NCBI GenBank assembly: GCA_024500155.1
Contig: CM044868.1
Coordinates: forward strand, 44,428,165 to 44,492,164
DNA from: Chenopodium formosanum
Taxonomy: Eukaryota > Streptophyta > Magnoliopsida > Caryophyllales > Amaranthaceae
Direction: 5' to 3'
DNA length: 64,000 nucleotides
Both the position numbers and the translations under genes were made by a program. The notes below the pieces were generated by a model that was not told where the DNA came from, did no database searches, and worked only from the letters and a program-made list of their open reading frames with translations. Within the stretch, counting starts at the first letter, position 1. Each line of letters begins with the position of its first letter. Of the stretch, positions 1 to 9,767 are shown piece after piece.

Positions 1-11
1 CCTATGCTAAT

Positions 12-233
12 ATGTTCAATATGCTCTCCGAGAGTGATAAAGTCAAACCTCTCAAACCGAGACCATTTGAATCATTGAAAAGGAAAGATAGGCTCTACTA
101 TCCATATCATCAATCGGGAGGACATACCATTGATAACTGTTTTAAATTCAAAGATTTAATTCAGAAGATGATTGATAACAAGAAGCTAGTTCAAATCCCT
201 CAAGAACAAGACATTAGCATCAATGGGGTTTGA
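12..233 (+). pseudogene. Element F: gag C-terminal remnant (Tat/Ogre-like)
   Basis: This 73-codon open stretch holds a degenerate knuckle-like motif (YPYHQSGGHTIDNC) followed by a helix rich in Lys, Asp and Ile. Tat/Ogre gag proteins carry a similar His-Cys motif with the same spacing near their C terminus, just ahead of the protease. The first Cys is replaced by Tyr, so zinc binding is doubtful. It ends at a TGA, and coding similarity resumes at about position 312 in another frame. The 5' part of the gene lies outside the window. Assignment rests on the motif and on the protease, RT and integrase that follow in order on the same strand. Confidence 0.6.
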
Positions 234-311
234 GACAACGATGATGAAGACGTCTATCTTAAGGATATAGAAGAACCTCCACTTTCAGTCATATATCCAA
301 TAAGCGATTTT

Positions 312-1184
312 TTGGATGAAGAAGATTCACCCATAGATGTCCTCACAAGATATGGGAGAATGCAACCTCCCATCTCTACACAACCTATTCCTACTGTGCA
401 ACAAGCTCCCATACCAATTATAGAGGACAATGATGTTGTCAAACAATTTAAGAAGACCAAGGTCGAAATGAATGTATGGAAACTTTTAGCTACATCCCGA
501 GAACATAGGTGGGCGGTAATGAATGCCTTGGACAAGATAGGGATAGACTCCGAAACCACTCTTGAGGGGTTGGCTAACTTCCTTACGAGTGATCTCCCTA
601 GTCTCATTAACTTGATCGCCTTTTCTGACAAAGGTTTACCTCCAGAAGGTGACCAGCATTACAAAGCTCTAAACCTCACAGTAGTCTGCAAGAAAATGAA
701 TGTCCTAATTACTTTTGTAGATAATGGATTGGCAATCAATGTATGTCCGCTTAGAAATGCGAGGATGCTAGGCATAAGGGATGAAGATTTAACCCCGTCA
801 ACGCAAGGAATAAGAACATACGACAACACTCTTCGCCTAGCTCTTGGAAAAATCACCATGAATGTAAAGGCGGGAGCAATAGAACATGCCACTACCTTCC
901 AAGTGGTAGATATTAAGGCTTCCTTCAACCTATTGTTGGGACGCCCTTGAATTCATGACCTTAAGGCCGTCCCTTCATCCCTTCACCAACAAGTAAAGGG
1001 TATAGTTGGAGAAATCCCTATCACAATCGATGCTTCACCTATGAGGATTAAAGCCATCGAAAATCCGATTATTAATGTGGAGCACGATAAGAATGATGAA
1101 GACCTGTGGGCCTTTAATGAAGAGGTCTCCTTAATCGAGGAGGATGAAAGGACCCCTCTTTTCCATGACCCCACTCTAATATGA
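312..1184 (+). pseudogene. Element F: aspartic protease region, one in-frame stop
   Basis: The segment reads as a retropepsin-like domain of the Tat/Ogre type: a hydrophobic strand, then VDNGLAINV where these elements usually have D-[NG]-G-S, and later LLLGRP, the conserved flap/end motif. The catalytic Asp is present, but the Ser after Gly is Leu. The frame is broken at 948-950 by TGA directly after LLLGRP, where relatives have Trp, consistent with TGG to TGA. Beyond the stop the same frame continues to 1184 and still resembles the family (AVPSSLHQQVK). It would have processed the gag-pol polyprotein. It is not functional as it stands. Confidence 0.75.
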
Positions 1185-2296
1185 CGGTGAATTCTATTCT
1201 TAAGAGACAGGGACACTTTCCGGGAATGACTCTAGGAAAGAAAAAAGAGATAGCAAAACAAATGGAGTTTCCTGGCATCCCTAAGTTGGATACTTTCAGA
1301 CTTGGTTTCGAACCGACTCTTGAAGATCTAAAGCAAACCCAGGAAAATTCTAAGGCACGTAGGAACCCTCGCACCCAAAAGAAAGAAATCCCAATGGACC
1401 AATATCCTCTTACTCTCAATGGACAGTTTATAAGGGAAGGAGAGGACTATCCATGCTATGAATTTCCCGAACCTTTCGTTCTAAATGGCATAAGGCAACC
1501 TGGGTTCGAAATATTTCTGGATTGTTACTTTCTAGATGAGATCCCAACTCCTATTCACAAAGAGAAAGCACCCCCATGCTTTGACTTCAACGTCATTGAA
1601 CTCCTCTTTGGGCGCGAGAAGGATGAGACAAAGTATATAAAGGATAATTCCTTGCTCATTTGAACGGTCCTACAAAGCGTGAGTTTCGACCCTTCGAAGC
1701 TCATCACTCCAGTAGAAGGTTTAGTACAAGGATGGCGCAAGACGGTCAAGGTGAATACTTCGAGTGGAAGAAAAATATCAATAACAACAGGGCAAGGACC
1801 AATGTTTGAAGAGTCGTCTGAGTCAGAGTCAAAGTCAGAGTCTTTCCCTAAAGAGTCTTCTTAGTCCTTAGTTGTAGCACCTCTTTCTTCTTTTAATTCT
1901 TCTATTTTAGCATCCACTCCTAGGATAGTTAGCAATCAAGTCCCTGAGGACATCTCTTTATTCGATGTAATGATTTCTGAATTTAATAACATGTCTTCTT
2001 CCTCTTTCTCCTCGTGTTTTTCCTTAACCCAAGATGACGAGCATTACTTAACTAATAATGAAAATGACAAAGAAATTATTAAAGCAATGGAAACACTTGA
2101 AAAGAAAACACCGGTAATTGAGGATATTGAAACAGTTAATATCTCAAATGATTCAACCATTAAAAGAGAAGTTAAAATCGAATTAACGCTTAATAAAGAA
2201 GAAAGAACCGATTTAATTAATCTACTTAACGAATTTATCAATGTATTTGCTTGGTCATATGAAGATGTGTCAGGCATTATTAGAGAAATAGCTTAA
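1181..2296 (+). pseudogene. Element F: protease-RT linker
   Basis: Three open stretches (1181-1663, 1679-1864, 1970-2296) in changing frames fill the long linker between protease and RT that is usual in Tat/Ogre polyproteins. They are acidic and Ser/Pro rich with no catalytic motif. The last one ends in a helix (LINLLNEFINVFAWSYEDV) that matches the family's lead-in to RT, where a conserved FAWSYEDM-type motif precedes the palm by about 60 residues. At least two frameshifts and several stops are present. No independent function can be given. Confidence 0.6.
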
Positions 2297-3050
2297 CACA
2301 CCATACTACTAATTCTAGGAATGAAACCTGTAAAACAAAAGTTGCGTCGAATGAAACCCGACGTAGCTCTTAAAATAAAAGAAGAAGTTCAAAAGCAAAT
2401 AACTGCAGGGTTTATCAGGGTATCCAAATGCCCCGAATGGGTAGCAAATGTGGTCCCAGTTCCAAAAAAGGTTGGAAGAGTAAGAATGTGTGTCGACTAT
2501 CGAGATTTAAATAAGGCAAGTCCAAAGGACGACCTCCCTTTACCACACATCGATATTTTAGTAGATAATATAGCAAATCATGTGCTTCTCTCATTTATAA
2601 ATGGATACTAGGGATACAACCAGATTCTCATGGCGGATGAAGACATGGATAAAACAACATTCATAACACCTTGGGGTACTTACAGTTACACGGTAATGCC
2701 ATTCGGGTTGAAAAACGCGGGTGCTACTTACCAACGAGCAGCAACTGCCCTACTCCATGATATGATGCACAAAGAGGTCGAAGTATATGTGGATGTATGA
2801 TTGTGAAATCGAAGGATCGCTTGGGACATCAGGTAGCCTTAAGAAAGTTTTTCGAAAGGCTAAGAAAATACAACATGAGGTTGAATCCATCCAAGTGTGC
2901 TTTTGGAGTCACCTCAGGCAAGCTCTTAGGATATGTCACAAGCTCTAGAGGAATAGAGATAGACCCAACCAAGATCAAGGCGATTATGTCGTTGCCACCG
3001 CCCAAAACCGAGAAACATATTCTAGGATTTATTGGTCGATTGCAATAAAT
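2297..3050 (+). pseudogene. Element F: reverse transcriptase, frameshift in the catalytic motif
   Basis: Ty3/gypsy RT motifs occur in order: VANVVPVPKK, RMCVDYRDLNKASPKD, SFINGY, MPFGLKNAGATYQRA and YVD. The MPFGLKNAGATYQRA block is characteristic of the Tat/Ogre lineage. A stop (TAG, 2609-2611) follows the finger/palm segment. One base is missing at about 2795, inside the second Asp codon of the YVDD box, which shifts frame; the thumb then continues as an open frame from 2797 (MIVKSKDRLGHQ). Both defects abolish polymerase activity. The following connection segment joins RNase H. Confidence 0.85.
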
Positions 3051-3640
3051 AAGTAAGTTCATATCAAAGCTAACAACGATATGCGAACCAATATTCAAGA
3101 AGCTCAAAAAGAATGCGCCAGTAATATGGGACGACGAGTGTCAAAATGCCTTTAAAAAGGATCAAAGCCTATCTCTCAAATCCTCCCGTATTAGCACCAG
3201 CACTTCCAGGGATCCCTCTTAGGTTGTACTTAACAGTCACCAAAGAGACAATGGGAGCTATGCTTGCACAAGAAGTAGAAGGAAAAGAAAATGCAATCTA
3301 CTATCTAAGCAAGAAAATGCTCCAATATGAAGTACGCTACACACCGCTTGAGATATTGTGCCTCGCATTAGTGTGGGCCACAACCAAGCTAAGACATTAC
3401 ATGCTTGTGCATACAATATTTGTAGTTTCTTGAATGGATCCACTTAAGTATCTGTTCGAAAAGTCTACACTCAATGGGCGCATATCAAGGTGGATAGTCA
3501 ACTTTGCCCAATTTGATGTAAGTTTCATGCCTCAAAAGGCTATCAAAGGATTTGTGGTCTCGAACTTCATAGCGGATTTCCCAATAGAAGATTTGACGCC
3601 GGTACACGACAACGAATTTCCAGATGAAAACTTGATGGTT
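3051..3640 (+). pseudogene. Element F: RT connection and first RNase H
   Basis: The frame recovers as a gypsy-type RNase H: FKKLKKNAPVIWDDECQNAF, then AMLAQE, AIYYLSKKML, LEILCLALVWA and a C-terminal FIADFP that corresponds to the usual ADALSR-like end. A frame change occurs at 3430-3434 (the open stretches 3146-3433 and 3434-3646 differ in frame), and 3048-3050 is TAA. In Tat elements this domain is often catalytically weak and is followed by a second RNase H, as here. Confidence 0.75.
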
Positions 3641-3895
3641 ACATGAGATGATACTTGGACCTTATACTTCGATGGAGCCTTAAACCAAAAGATATGTGGC
3701 GTTGGAGTACTATTATTATCACCTAAAGAAGAGCATGTTCTAATCTCTATAAAGCTAGATTTCGACGTTACCAACAACGTTGCTGAATACGAAGCATGCG
3801 TGGTAGGTCTCGAAACAGCTTTGGCATTGGGAGTAAAGAAATTACGAATATTCGGAGACTTTTCTTTGATCATCAACCTAATTTCCAAAAGATAG
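3641..3895 (+). pseudogene. Element F: second (archaeal-like) RNase H
   Basis: WTLYFDGALNQKICGVGVLL, then NNVAEYEACVVGLETAL and GDFSLIINLI form the D-E-D pattern of the additional RNase H acquired by the Tat lineage of Ty3/gypsy elements. This marks F as Tat/Ogre-like and not Athila. Stops occur just before it (TGA at 3644-3646, in the position of Trp) and at its end (TAG at 3893-3895, again where Trp is expected). The domain would remove the RNA strand during cDNA synthesis. Confidence 0.8.
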
Positions 3896-5393
3896 GAAGT
3901 AAGGAGTGAAATTCTAGCCCCTTATCAAACTTATCTGGAAACTCTCACCAACCAGTTGGAAAAGGTAGAATACACCTATCTACCTAGAGAGGAAAAACAA
4001 TTTGATGATGCCTTGGCAAGACTAGCCTCAATGGTTAGGATTCCTACAGAAATCGAGCAAATGCCTTTAACCATAGAAAAAAGGCATAAACCGGCCTACA
4101 TTCAATCCATAGAAGATGAAGAAGTGGCCCAAGATGAAGAAGAAGAAGAACCATGGCATACGGATGTACTCAATTACGTCACCAAAGGAGAATATTCTCC
4201 TCATGCTGACAAAAAAAGTAAAATGAGCACTAAGACTCTTGGCTTCCCAGTATGTACTCAAAGACAACAAAATACACAAAAGGGTACCTAAGGATCGAGC
4301 TCTCTTATGTGTAAGGAAAAAGGAAGCCCAAAGAGCTATGAGGACAGTCCACGAAGGCATTTTTGGAACCCATGTTAATGGCAAAATGCTAGTCCAAAAG
4401 ATAATGCGAGAAGGATATTATTGGACTACCATGAATAGGGATTGTCATCAATATGTAAAAAGATGCCCTAAATGCCAAATATACGCTAACTTGCAACATG
4501 TTCCTCCATCTCTACTCTACACCTACACTTCACCAACTCTACATGGGGAATTGATATTATTGGTAAAATTACCCCTCCTGGGACAGGAGGTCACGAATAC
4601 ATCCTAGTAGCAATTGATTACTTCCCAAAGTGGGTTGAAGCAAAGTCATATGCTAAACTCACTACATGCAAAACATGTAGCACTCTTTATCGAAAGGAAT
4701 AATATTTGTCGATATGTAGTTCCACATGAAATGATAAGTGACAGGAACTCACTTTCAAGCAGAATGTGAAGAATTGTTACAAAAATATGGTATTCAACAC
4801 CATCATTCTTCCCCTTATAAACCTCAAGCAAATGGAGCAGTTGAGACGGCTAACAAAAATCTAAAGACTATTATTGAGAAAATGACAGAAAATTACAAGG
4901 ATTGGCCTGACAAACTCCATTTCGCACTCTGGGGTTATCGCACGTCAATTCGTACATCAACAGGAAATATGCCATTCTCCTTGATTTATGGAATGGATGT
5001 CGTACAACCTGTAGAACTAGAGATACCGTCTTTACGCATCGCATTAGAAAGTAAACTTGATGAAGTTGAATGAAATAGAGCAAGATATGAAGAGCTAATT
5101 GTACTCAATGAAAAGCGACTAGAAGCTCTACATCACACCCAATGCTATCAAACTCGTATGGCTAAGCACTTTAATAAGAAGGTCAAGACAAAAAACATCA
5201 AAGTAGGAGATTTGGTGTTAAAATCTTTAAGGAAAAATGTTTTGGATCCAAGAGGCAAATTTAGGCTTAATTAGTCCGGACCATATATCGTCAAAACCAT
5301 TTTGTCAGGAGGTGCAGCAAAACTAACTGATATGGATGGCAATGAGTTCTCAAACGTGATGAACCTTGACCAACTTAAAAAGTACTACCCATA
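3896..5393 (+). pseudogene. Element F: integrase
   Basis: After an acidic linker, an HHCC zinc domain is visible (HEGIFGTH...CPKCQIYA at about 4350-4490). The catalytic core follows: a first-Asp segment around 4545 in a shifted frame, ISDRN near 4735, and QANGAVETANK near 4830 carrying the catalytic Glu. The C-terminal barrel (GPYIVKTIL...NLDQLKKYYP) ends with TAA at 5392-5394. Frameshifts lie near 4500 and 4740, and stops at 5071-5073 and 5272-5274, the latter where relatives have Trp. It is clearly inactive. Confidence 0.85.
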
Positions 5394-5543
5394 ATGACTT
5401 GAGTAGCAGAACACTCAAGAGAGCTACGTTTGGCTTGATTCCTTAGGAAATGATACGTAGGCAACCCTCTACAGGGTGCAGCCACTTTAATTATCGCAAA
5501 CCACGCATCCCAGCAGCAATAAAAATTCAACGCAATAGCAGTG
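5394..5543 (+). other. Element F: short 3' untranslated tail
   Basis: About 150 bases lie between the integrase stop and the next LTR. They contain ATGATACGTAGGCAACCCT, a phrase I associate with the 3' untranslated end of Tat/Ogre elements. No convincing polypurine tract precedes 5544, so it is uncertain whether the LTR there is F's own 3' LTR. Confidence 0.5.
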
Positions 5544-7584
5544 TGTACATCTAAAAATGTCTCCCCAAAACCAAACCCGATGATGAACAACCTTTCACCG
5601 CCATTATTGGCCGGGTTGAGTATTTAATCTTGGAGTGCTTAAATCCATATTTCCATTTCATAAACCAACCCAACTTCTAGCCCATTTCCCCAAACCATAA
5701 CTTATTTTCCTCTTTTCGTGCCTTTAAACCCAAAATAATTCATTTCGTGTCCTTTAAAATCATTCATTTCGTGTCCTTTTTATAAAAACATTTAATCCAG
5801 TTTATTTTGGTCCATAATCTGGTTCCAATGATTAAATAGTTGGATGGGGATTTAAAAGATCTTTCCAACGATATATTATAAGCCCAAATTCGAGTTATAA
5901 CGAATAAGTAATGGCCAAAATATTAAACTGAGCCCAAACTGAACCTAAGCCCACCTTACCTACGACCCAATGATCATGTGGAGGGTCTAAATGATTTAAT
6001 CTATTTCCTAAAACAATTAGGATTAATTAGAAACTTATATAAGTTTCTAAAAGATCTAATTATCCTTTTTGAAAAGATAAGAATAAAGAGTTTGAAATTG
6101 AATAAAACTCCTTTTTTTTAAAGTCCTAATTTTATTCGAATTGAAAGACAATCAAAGATAGACATATATTATTTTCGTGCCTCATAGTTTTTATCAAAAT
6201 TTTATATGTTTGGATATCCCTTGCAATTATCTTTCCAATGATATATTATAATATCAATTCCGAGCTATAACGGAAAAGATATGAATAAAATATCAAACTC
6301 TATCCAAAAGTGACACCGTTTCACTATTTCAACAATAGCTTTTATTTTACAAAATATTTTAATCATATTCTAATTGGGTTAGAAATTAGACTTCAAGAGC
6401 TTTTCAAATATATCTTATTTTTTTTATTCTGAATTTTGGATCAAAAGATATGATAAAAACAAAAACTGCAAAAACTGTTGTCTATCGAGTTTTATTCCGA
6501 ATTAATTCGGATCTTATCTTGTTTTTTCGACCCTTCTTTTATTCTATAAATAGAGGTCATATATATTCTTTTTTCAATCATCAAAAAGCTTGATCATCAA
6601 ATTTATTCTCTTCTCCCTCTTTAGCCTAAACACTAGCCTCCCCATTCTTTCACCATTCTTTCCTTAAACACTCCAAGGAGTCTATACTAAACTCGAGGTT
6701 CCGTCCTTAAACCATGGCGTGAAAGGTACAAATAACTGAGGGTTTGGACCAAATCAACTCTACTTTTTATGTAATTTAATTTAATTTTCATTTGCTTTAT
6801 ATTTTTTATTGAAGTTACTAACAGTTTATTCATGATGTAGCAATTCAAGGAAACGCGGAAAGTGAGTAATTATTCACTTAATTACTCTTATTTTATTCTT
6901 ATTGCTAGTATCATGATTACGGTTATGTTATATTTGATTTAACTAACCATTTATGGTTGAATTGCTTCCAATATTAATGTTTATTCTATTATTTTTATGA
7001 TCACTATATTGCATGTTTAAAGGGAATATGTAATTGAAAATCACGCCTAATAAGATAATTTGGATGACCGGTTTAGGTTCCTTTTTAATCTTGTTATTAA
7101 TTCAAGTGATCACAAATATTTTTGAATTATATGGTGCATTAATATTTAACCAATTTAGCTTAATAATAGTTTGGAGCAAATTGAATATTTTGTTTGTTTG
7201 CGTTTGAGATCGCAATAATCACTTTTCACTATAAGAATCGAGTAGAGGCCAATACGAGCGAATGTGACTCCATGACTCACTTCGTACCATCATCCCCGAT
7301 CCTCCTTTCGTGGTTCCAAACCATATGGAGTTCGTAATCTCAGGGATTATGAATGGGGTGTAACCTTCACGGGTCAATCGTTGTTGCCTATCGTAGTCCC
7401 TTTATCGTGGTTGCCTTTTATGATTCGTAAACGGTTTACAAGTTCCTTAAAAACTTGTTGGCGGCTCCCTAATTTCCTTGTCCCTAATCGTTGTCCCTAA
7501 TTGTAATGTTAATTCCCACTTCCTATGAGTGCCAAGCATATTCACAACATGATTAACGTAGGCGCACTTTGAACGACGCCTACA
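5544..7584 (+). mobile_element. Long terminal repeat, 2041 bp, same family as solo LTR G
   Basis: It begins TGTACATCTAAAAATG and ends GCCTACA, and matches 52976-55059 along most of its length. Near the end GTAGGCG and CGCCTAC form a hairpin. A TATA box lies at 6545. CAGTG (5539-5543) and CAGCG (7585-7589) flank it, a 4-of-5 match that would suit a solo LTR. However, it lies only 150 bp behind F's integrase, as a 3' LTR would. The absence of a polypurine tract favours solo insertion; the position favours F's own LTR. The copy at 52976 carries an extra 450-bp block that is missing here around 6480. Confidence 0.75.
6545..6552 (+). promoter_or_regulatory. TATA box of LTR 5544-7584
   Basis: TATAAATA followed by GAGG, in the position of an LTR promoter. 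The sister LTR has TATAAATA at 54019. Downstream is the pyrimidine-rich leader shared by both copies. Confidence 0.5.
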
Positions 7585-7589
7585 CAGCG

Positions 7590-7975
7590 CCATAGCAAGA
7601 AGTTTGTCGCTGGACGACAGACTGCGGCGCAAGGCGACAAGGCCTGTCGCTCGGCGACAAACAGCAACGTCTGGCGTTAGACGAAAAATAGCGGCACCGA
7701 TTTTCTACGAATATCTGGGCAATTTTTGGTGTATTTCAGAAAATTTTCGACTACCGTACTTGAGAAAATTTTTGGAAAATAATTTAAGTTGTTTTCATTG
7801 CTTTAATAAATTAAATTTAAAAGTTGATTTAATTAAAAAAATCTGAAATTGCATTAATAAAATAAAGTAAAAAAATTACAGTACATTATTGATGGAATTT
7901 AAATAAAAGCTTAATAAAATAAATTGACTTAAAATTTAAACTAGTCTAATAAATTGAAAGTTAAGCAATGCTTCA
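7590..7975. other. GC-rich palindromic patch, then AT-rich noncoding DNA
   Basis: 7590-7690 repeats TGTCGC and GCGACA words, including a hairpin TGTCGC-TCG-GCGACA at 7645-7659. From about 7700 the DNA becomes AT rich with no reading frame. It looks like untranslated retrotransposon sequence but cannot be assigned. Confidence 0.4.
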
Positions 7976-8441
7976 ATCTTTCTTCTCTTTCTTTGCCATC
8001 TTCCAGTTTTTATCTGCATCCTCTTTATCATCCATGACTTTAGCTAGTAGGCATCCTTTAGAGGACCTACATTCAATTTTAGAGTAAATGGTTTCTCCCT
8101 TAGCTAGGACTCCATGCTTCTTTTCTACTCAAACCTTCTTTTCTCAAGTGTCAGCTTTTATTTTCCCTTTATCTTTCTTCTTAGGCATCACAGGTGTTTT
8201 AAATTCAACTTTTTCACCCAAGCGTTCCTTAACAGGAATCACTTTGTCACCTAGACGGTTCTTCACATTGGTTCTACTCCGATTTTCTTCATGTCCTTAG
8301 TAGGCTTATTAAGAAGCCATTTCTTCACATTATTGGGCAAGGAAGGAGGAACCTTTTGGGTAATCACTTCCCATAAAGGCCTAGCACTCCAATATGTGTC
8401 AAATTTCTCCACTTCTTGTGAAACAGAGAATTCATAGTGAC
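7976..8441 (-). pseudogene. Minus-strand coding remnant, unidentified retroelement
   Basis: Read on the minus strand, 8440 down to about 8270 encodes SARPLWEVITQKVPPSLPNN and similar without a stop. After frame changes the rest gives Lys-rich stretches with VPVKERLG-like phrases (LGDKVIPVKERLGEKVEF). Arg-Leu-Gly repeats of this type occur in gag or gag-adjacent ORFs of plant gypsy elements, which is only a loose likeness. Several stops make it a pseudogene. It is cut by the 5' LTR of element A at 8442, so it is older than A. The family is not recognised with confidence. Confidence 0.35.
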
Positions 8442-9753
8442 TAAAAGGAATGGTGTCTTTCGAACAAGTGTATTATTCTGATAGCGGGTTCAGAATTATT
8501 AGAAAGCAAATATATTCAGCAAGGTCAAGTGTTCGGAATGCCTTGGTGGAGGCCGCTTCCGATCAGTAATATTAATGTATAATTAATATTACAGCTTAAT
8601 CTTGACTGAACCCTTCGAGTCACACCCTAGCAAATATACGAACCGACTCGACGAATTAATTCGGAAGAAATTATTTCGTCGCCCGAGTATTAAATATTTA
8701 GAAGTCGAAAATTCGAGCTTAGACCGTCGAAACCGAACGTCAAAAGTCGAGTCAAAATAATTAAAGATGAGACACGATTATAATAAATCATAAAAACCAA
8801 AATACCCCTAGCATCAGAATGCCTCGAGCAAACCGAGTGCTAGGGGCATTTGGTATAGCATGGTGGCTAGCATGCGCACCAAGCCGAGCCTAGACTGGCT
8901 GGTGCGTGCTAGGGCACCAATGCTAGCATCGCATGCTAGCAGCGCTGGCCAACACACGCAAGGAGCATCGGCACTCAACAGCAGCCCGCATCCTTTATGC
9001 GTGGCTTGCTGGACGAGTGCAGGAGCAGCCCGCACAAGCCGTGCTGGGCTTGCTGGCCAGCAGCGCCAAGCAGCCCGCATGCTTGTGTTGGGCATGCTAG
9101 CAGCCGCACACGGCAGCCCACCTATGGTGCCTTGGTGCCCAAGTGTGGTGTCATGTGGCGCATTGTAAGAGGAAGCTTCAGGGTTGAGTTAGCCGGTTTT
9201 TGGAGAGGGAGTGGGGAGCAAGTTTGGTCCCCCCTCCTCCAAATGGTCCTCACCTAACCTCTCATGAGCTTGCCACTTTATGATTTATTACTAGTTTGAT
9301 TATTTATTTTATTTTAGCTTTAAAATAAAATGAAAAAATCAAATTCTCCTACATTGATAGGAGAGCTTTTTTAATCTCTTGTTTTCCCTATAAATACCCA
9401 AGTTGGGGTATTGGGAAAATCACTTGAGTGAGAGTTGAAAAAGGAATCACCATTGTGAAAACCTTTGAACTCATTTAATCACTCGAGTTTTGGTCGGACC
9501 TTGCTAACTGCAAGGTAACGGACCTAAAAGTCGGTGTTCGTCCTTTGTGGGTGGATACCGTTAGAGGCTCGGTATTTTCGGAGCTAAAGCTTTCAAGTAA
9601 GAGCCCATTAGGTCGGGCGAAGCATGCGTCAAAGGTAAATTCCGAATTTATCCTTTTATGTTTATTTGTTATGCTTTATGGTTTCATTAATTGCGAGTGG
9701 TTCTTTGGGTAGGGGTCGTTTTCGCGGTAAGTTGGACTTACCAAACCCCTACA
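8442..9753 (+). repeat. Element A 5' LTR
   Basis: Matches the partial 3' LTR from 56612 over about 690 bp with visible divergence of several per cent. The start is TAAAAGG here against TGAAAGG in the 3' copy, so the terminal TG has changed to TA. It ends CCCCTACA immediately before the primer binding site. 8860-9160 is a GC-rich block full of short palindromes (TGCTAGCA 8931-8938, TGCTGGCCAGCA 9051-9062). The left flank GTGAC (8437-8441) has no partner, because the right end lies outside the window. Confidence 0.85.
9389..9396 (+). promoter_or_regulatory. TATA box of element A 5' LTR
   Basis: TATAAATA followed by CCCAAG, about 365 bp before the LTR end, downstream of the GC-rich palindromic block. 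Confidence 0.5.
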
Positions 9754-9754
9754 G

Positions 9755-9767
9755 CGGTATCAGAGCC
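9755..9767 (+). other. Element A primer binding site
   Basis: CGGTATCAGAGCC, one base off the complement of the initiator tRNA-Met 3' end (TGGTATCAGAGCC) used by many plant copia elements. It starts one base after the LTR end. Confidence 0.85.

Noticed and set aside
8814..9257. Frames of 86-102 codons in A's 5' LTR (and 56978-57350)
   Set aside because: Same reason: GC-rich palindromic LTR block; frames are not conserved between the two LTR copies.
9755..9767. tRNA-like matches at 9755, 14088 and 33938
   Set aside because: These are 13-base primer binding sites complementary to tRNA-Met, not tRNA genes; no cloverleaf surrounds them.
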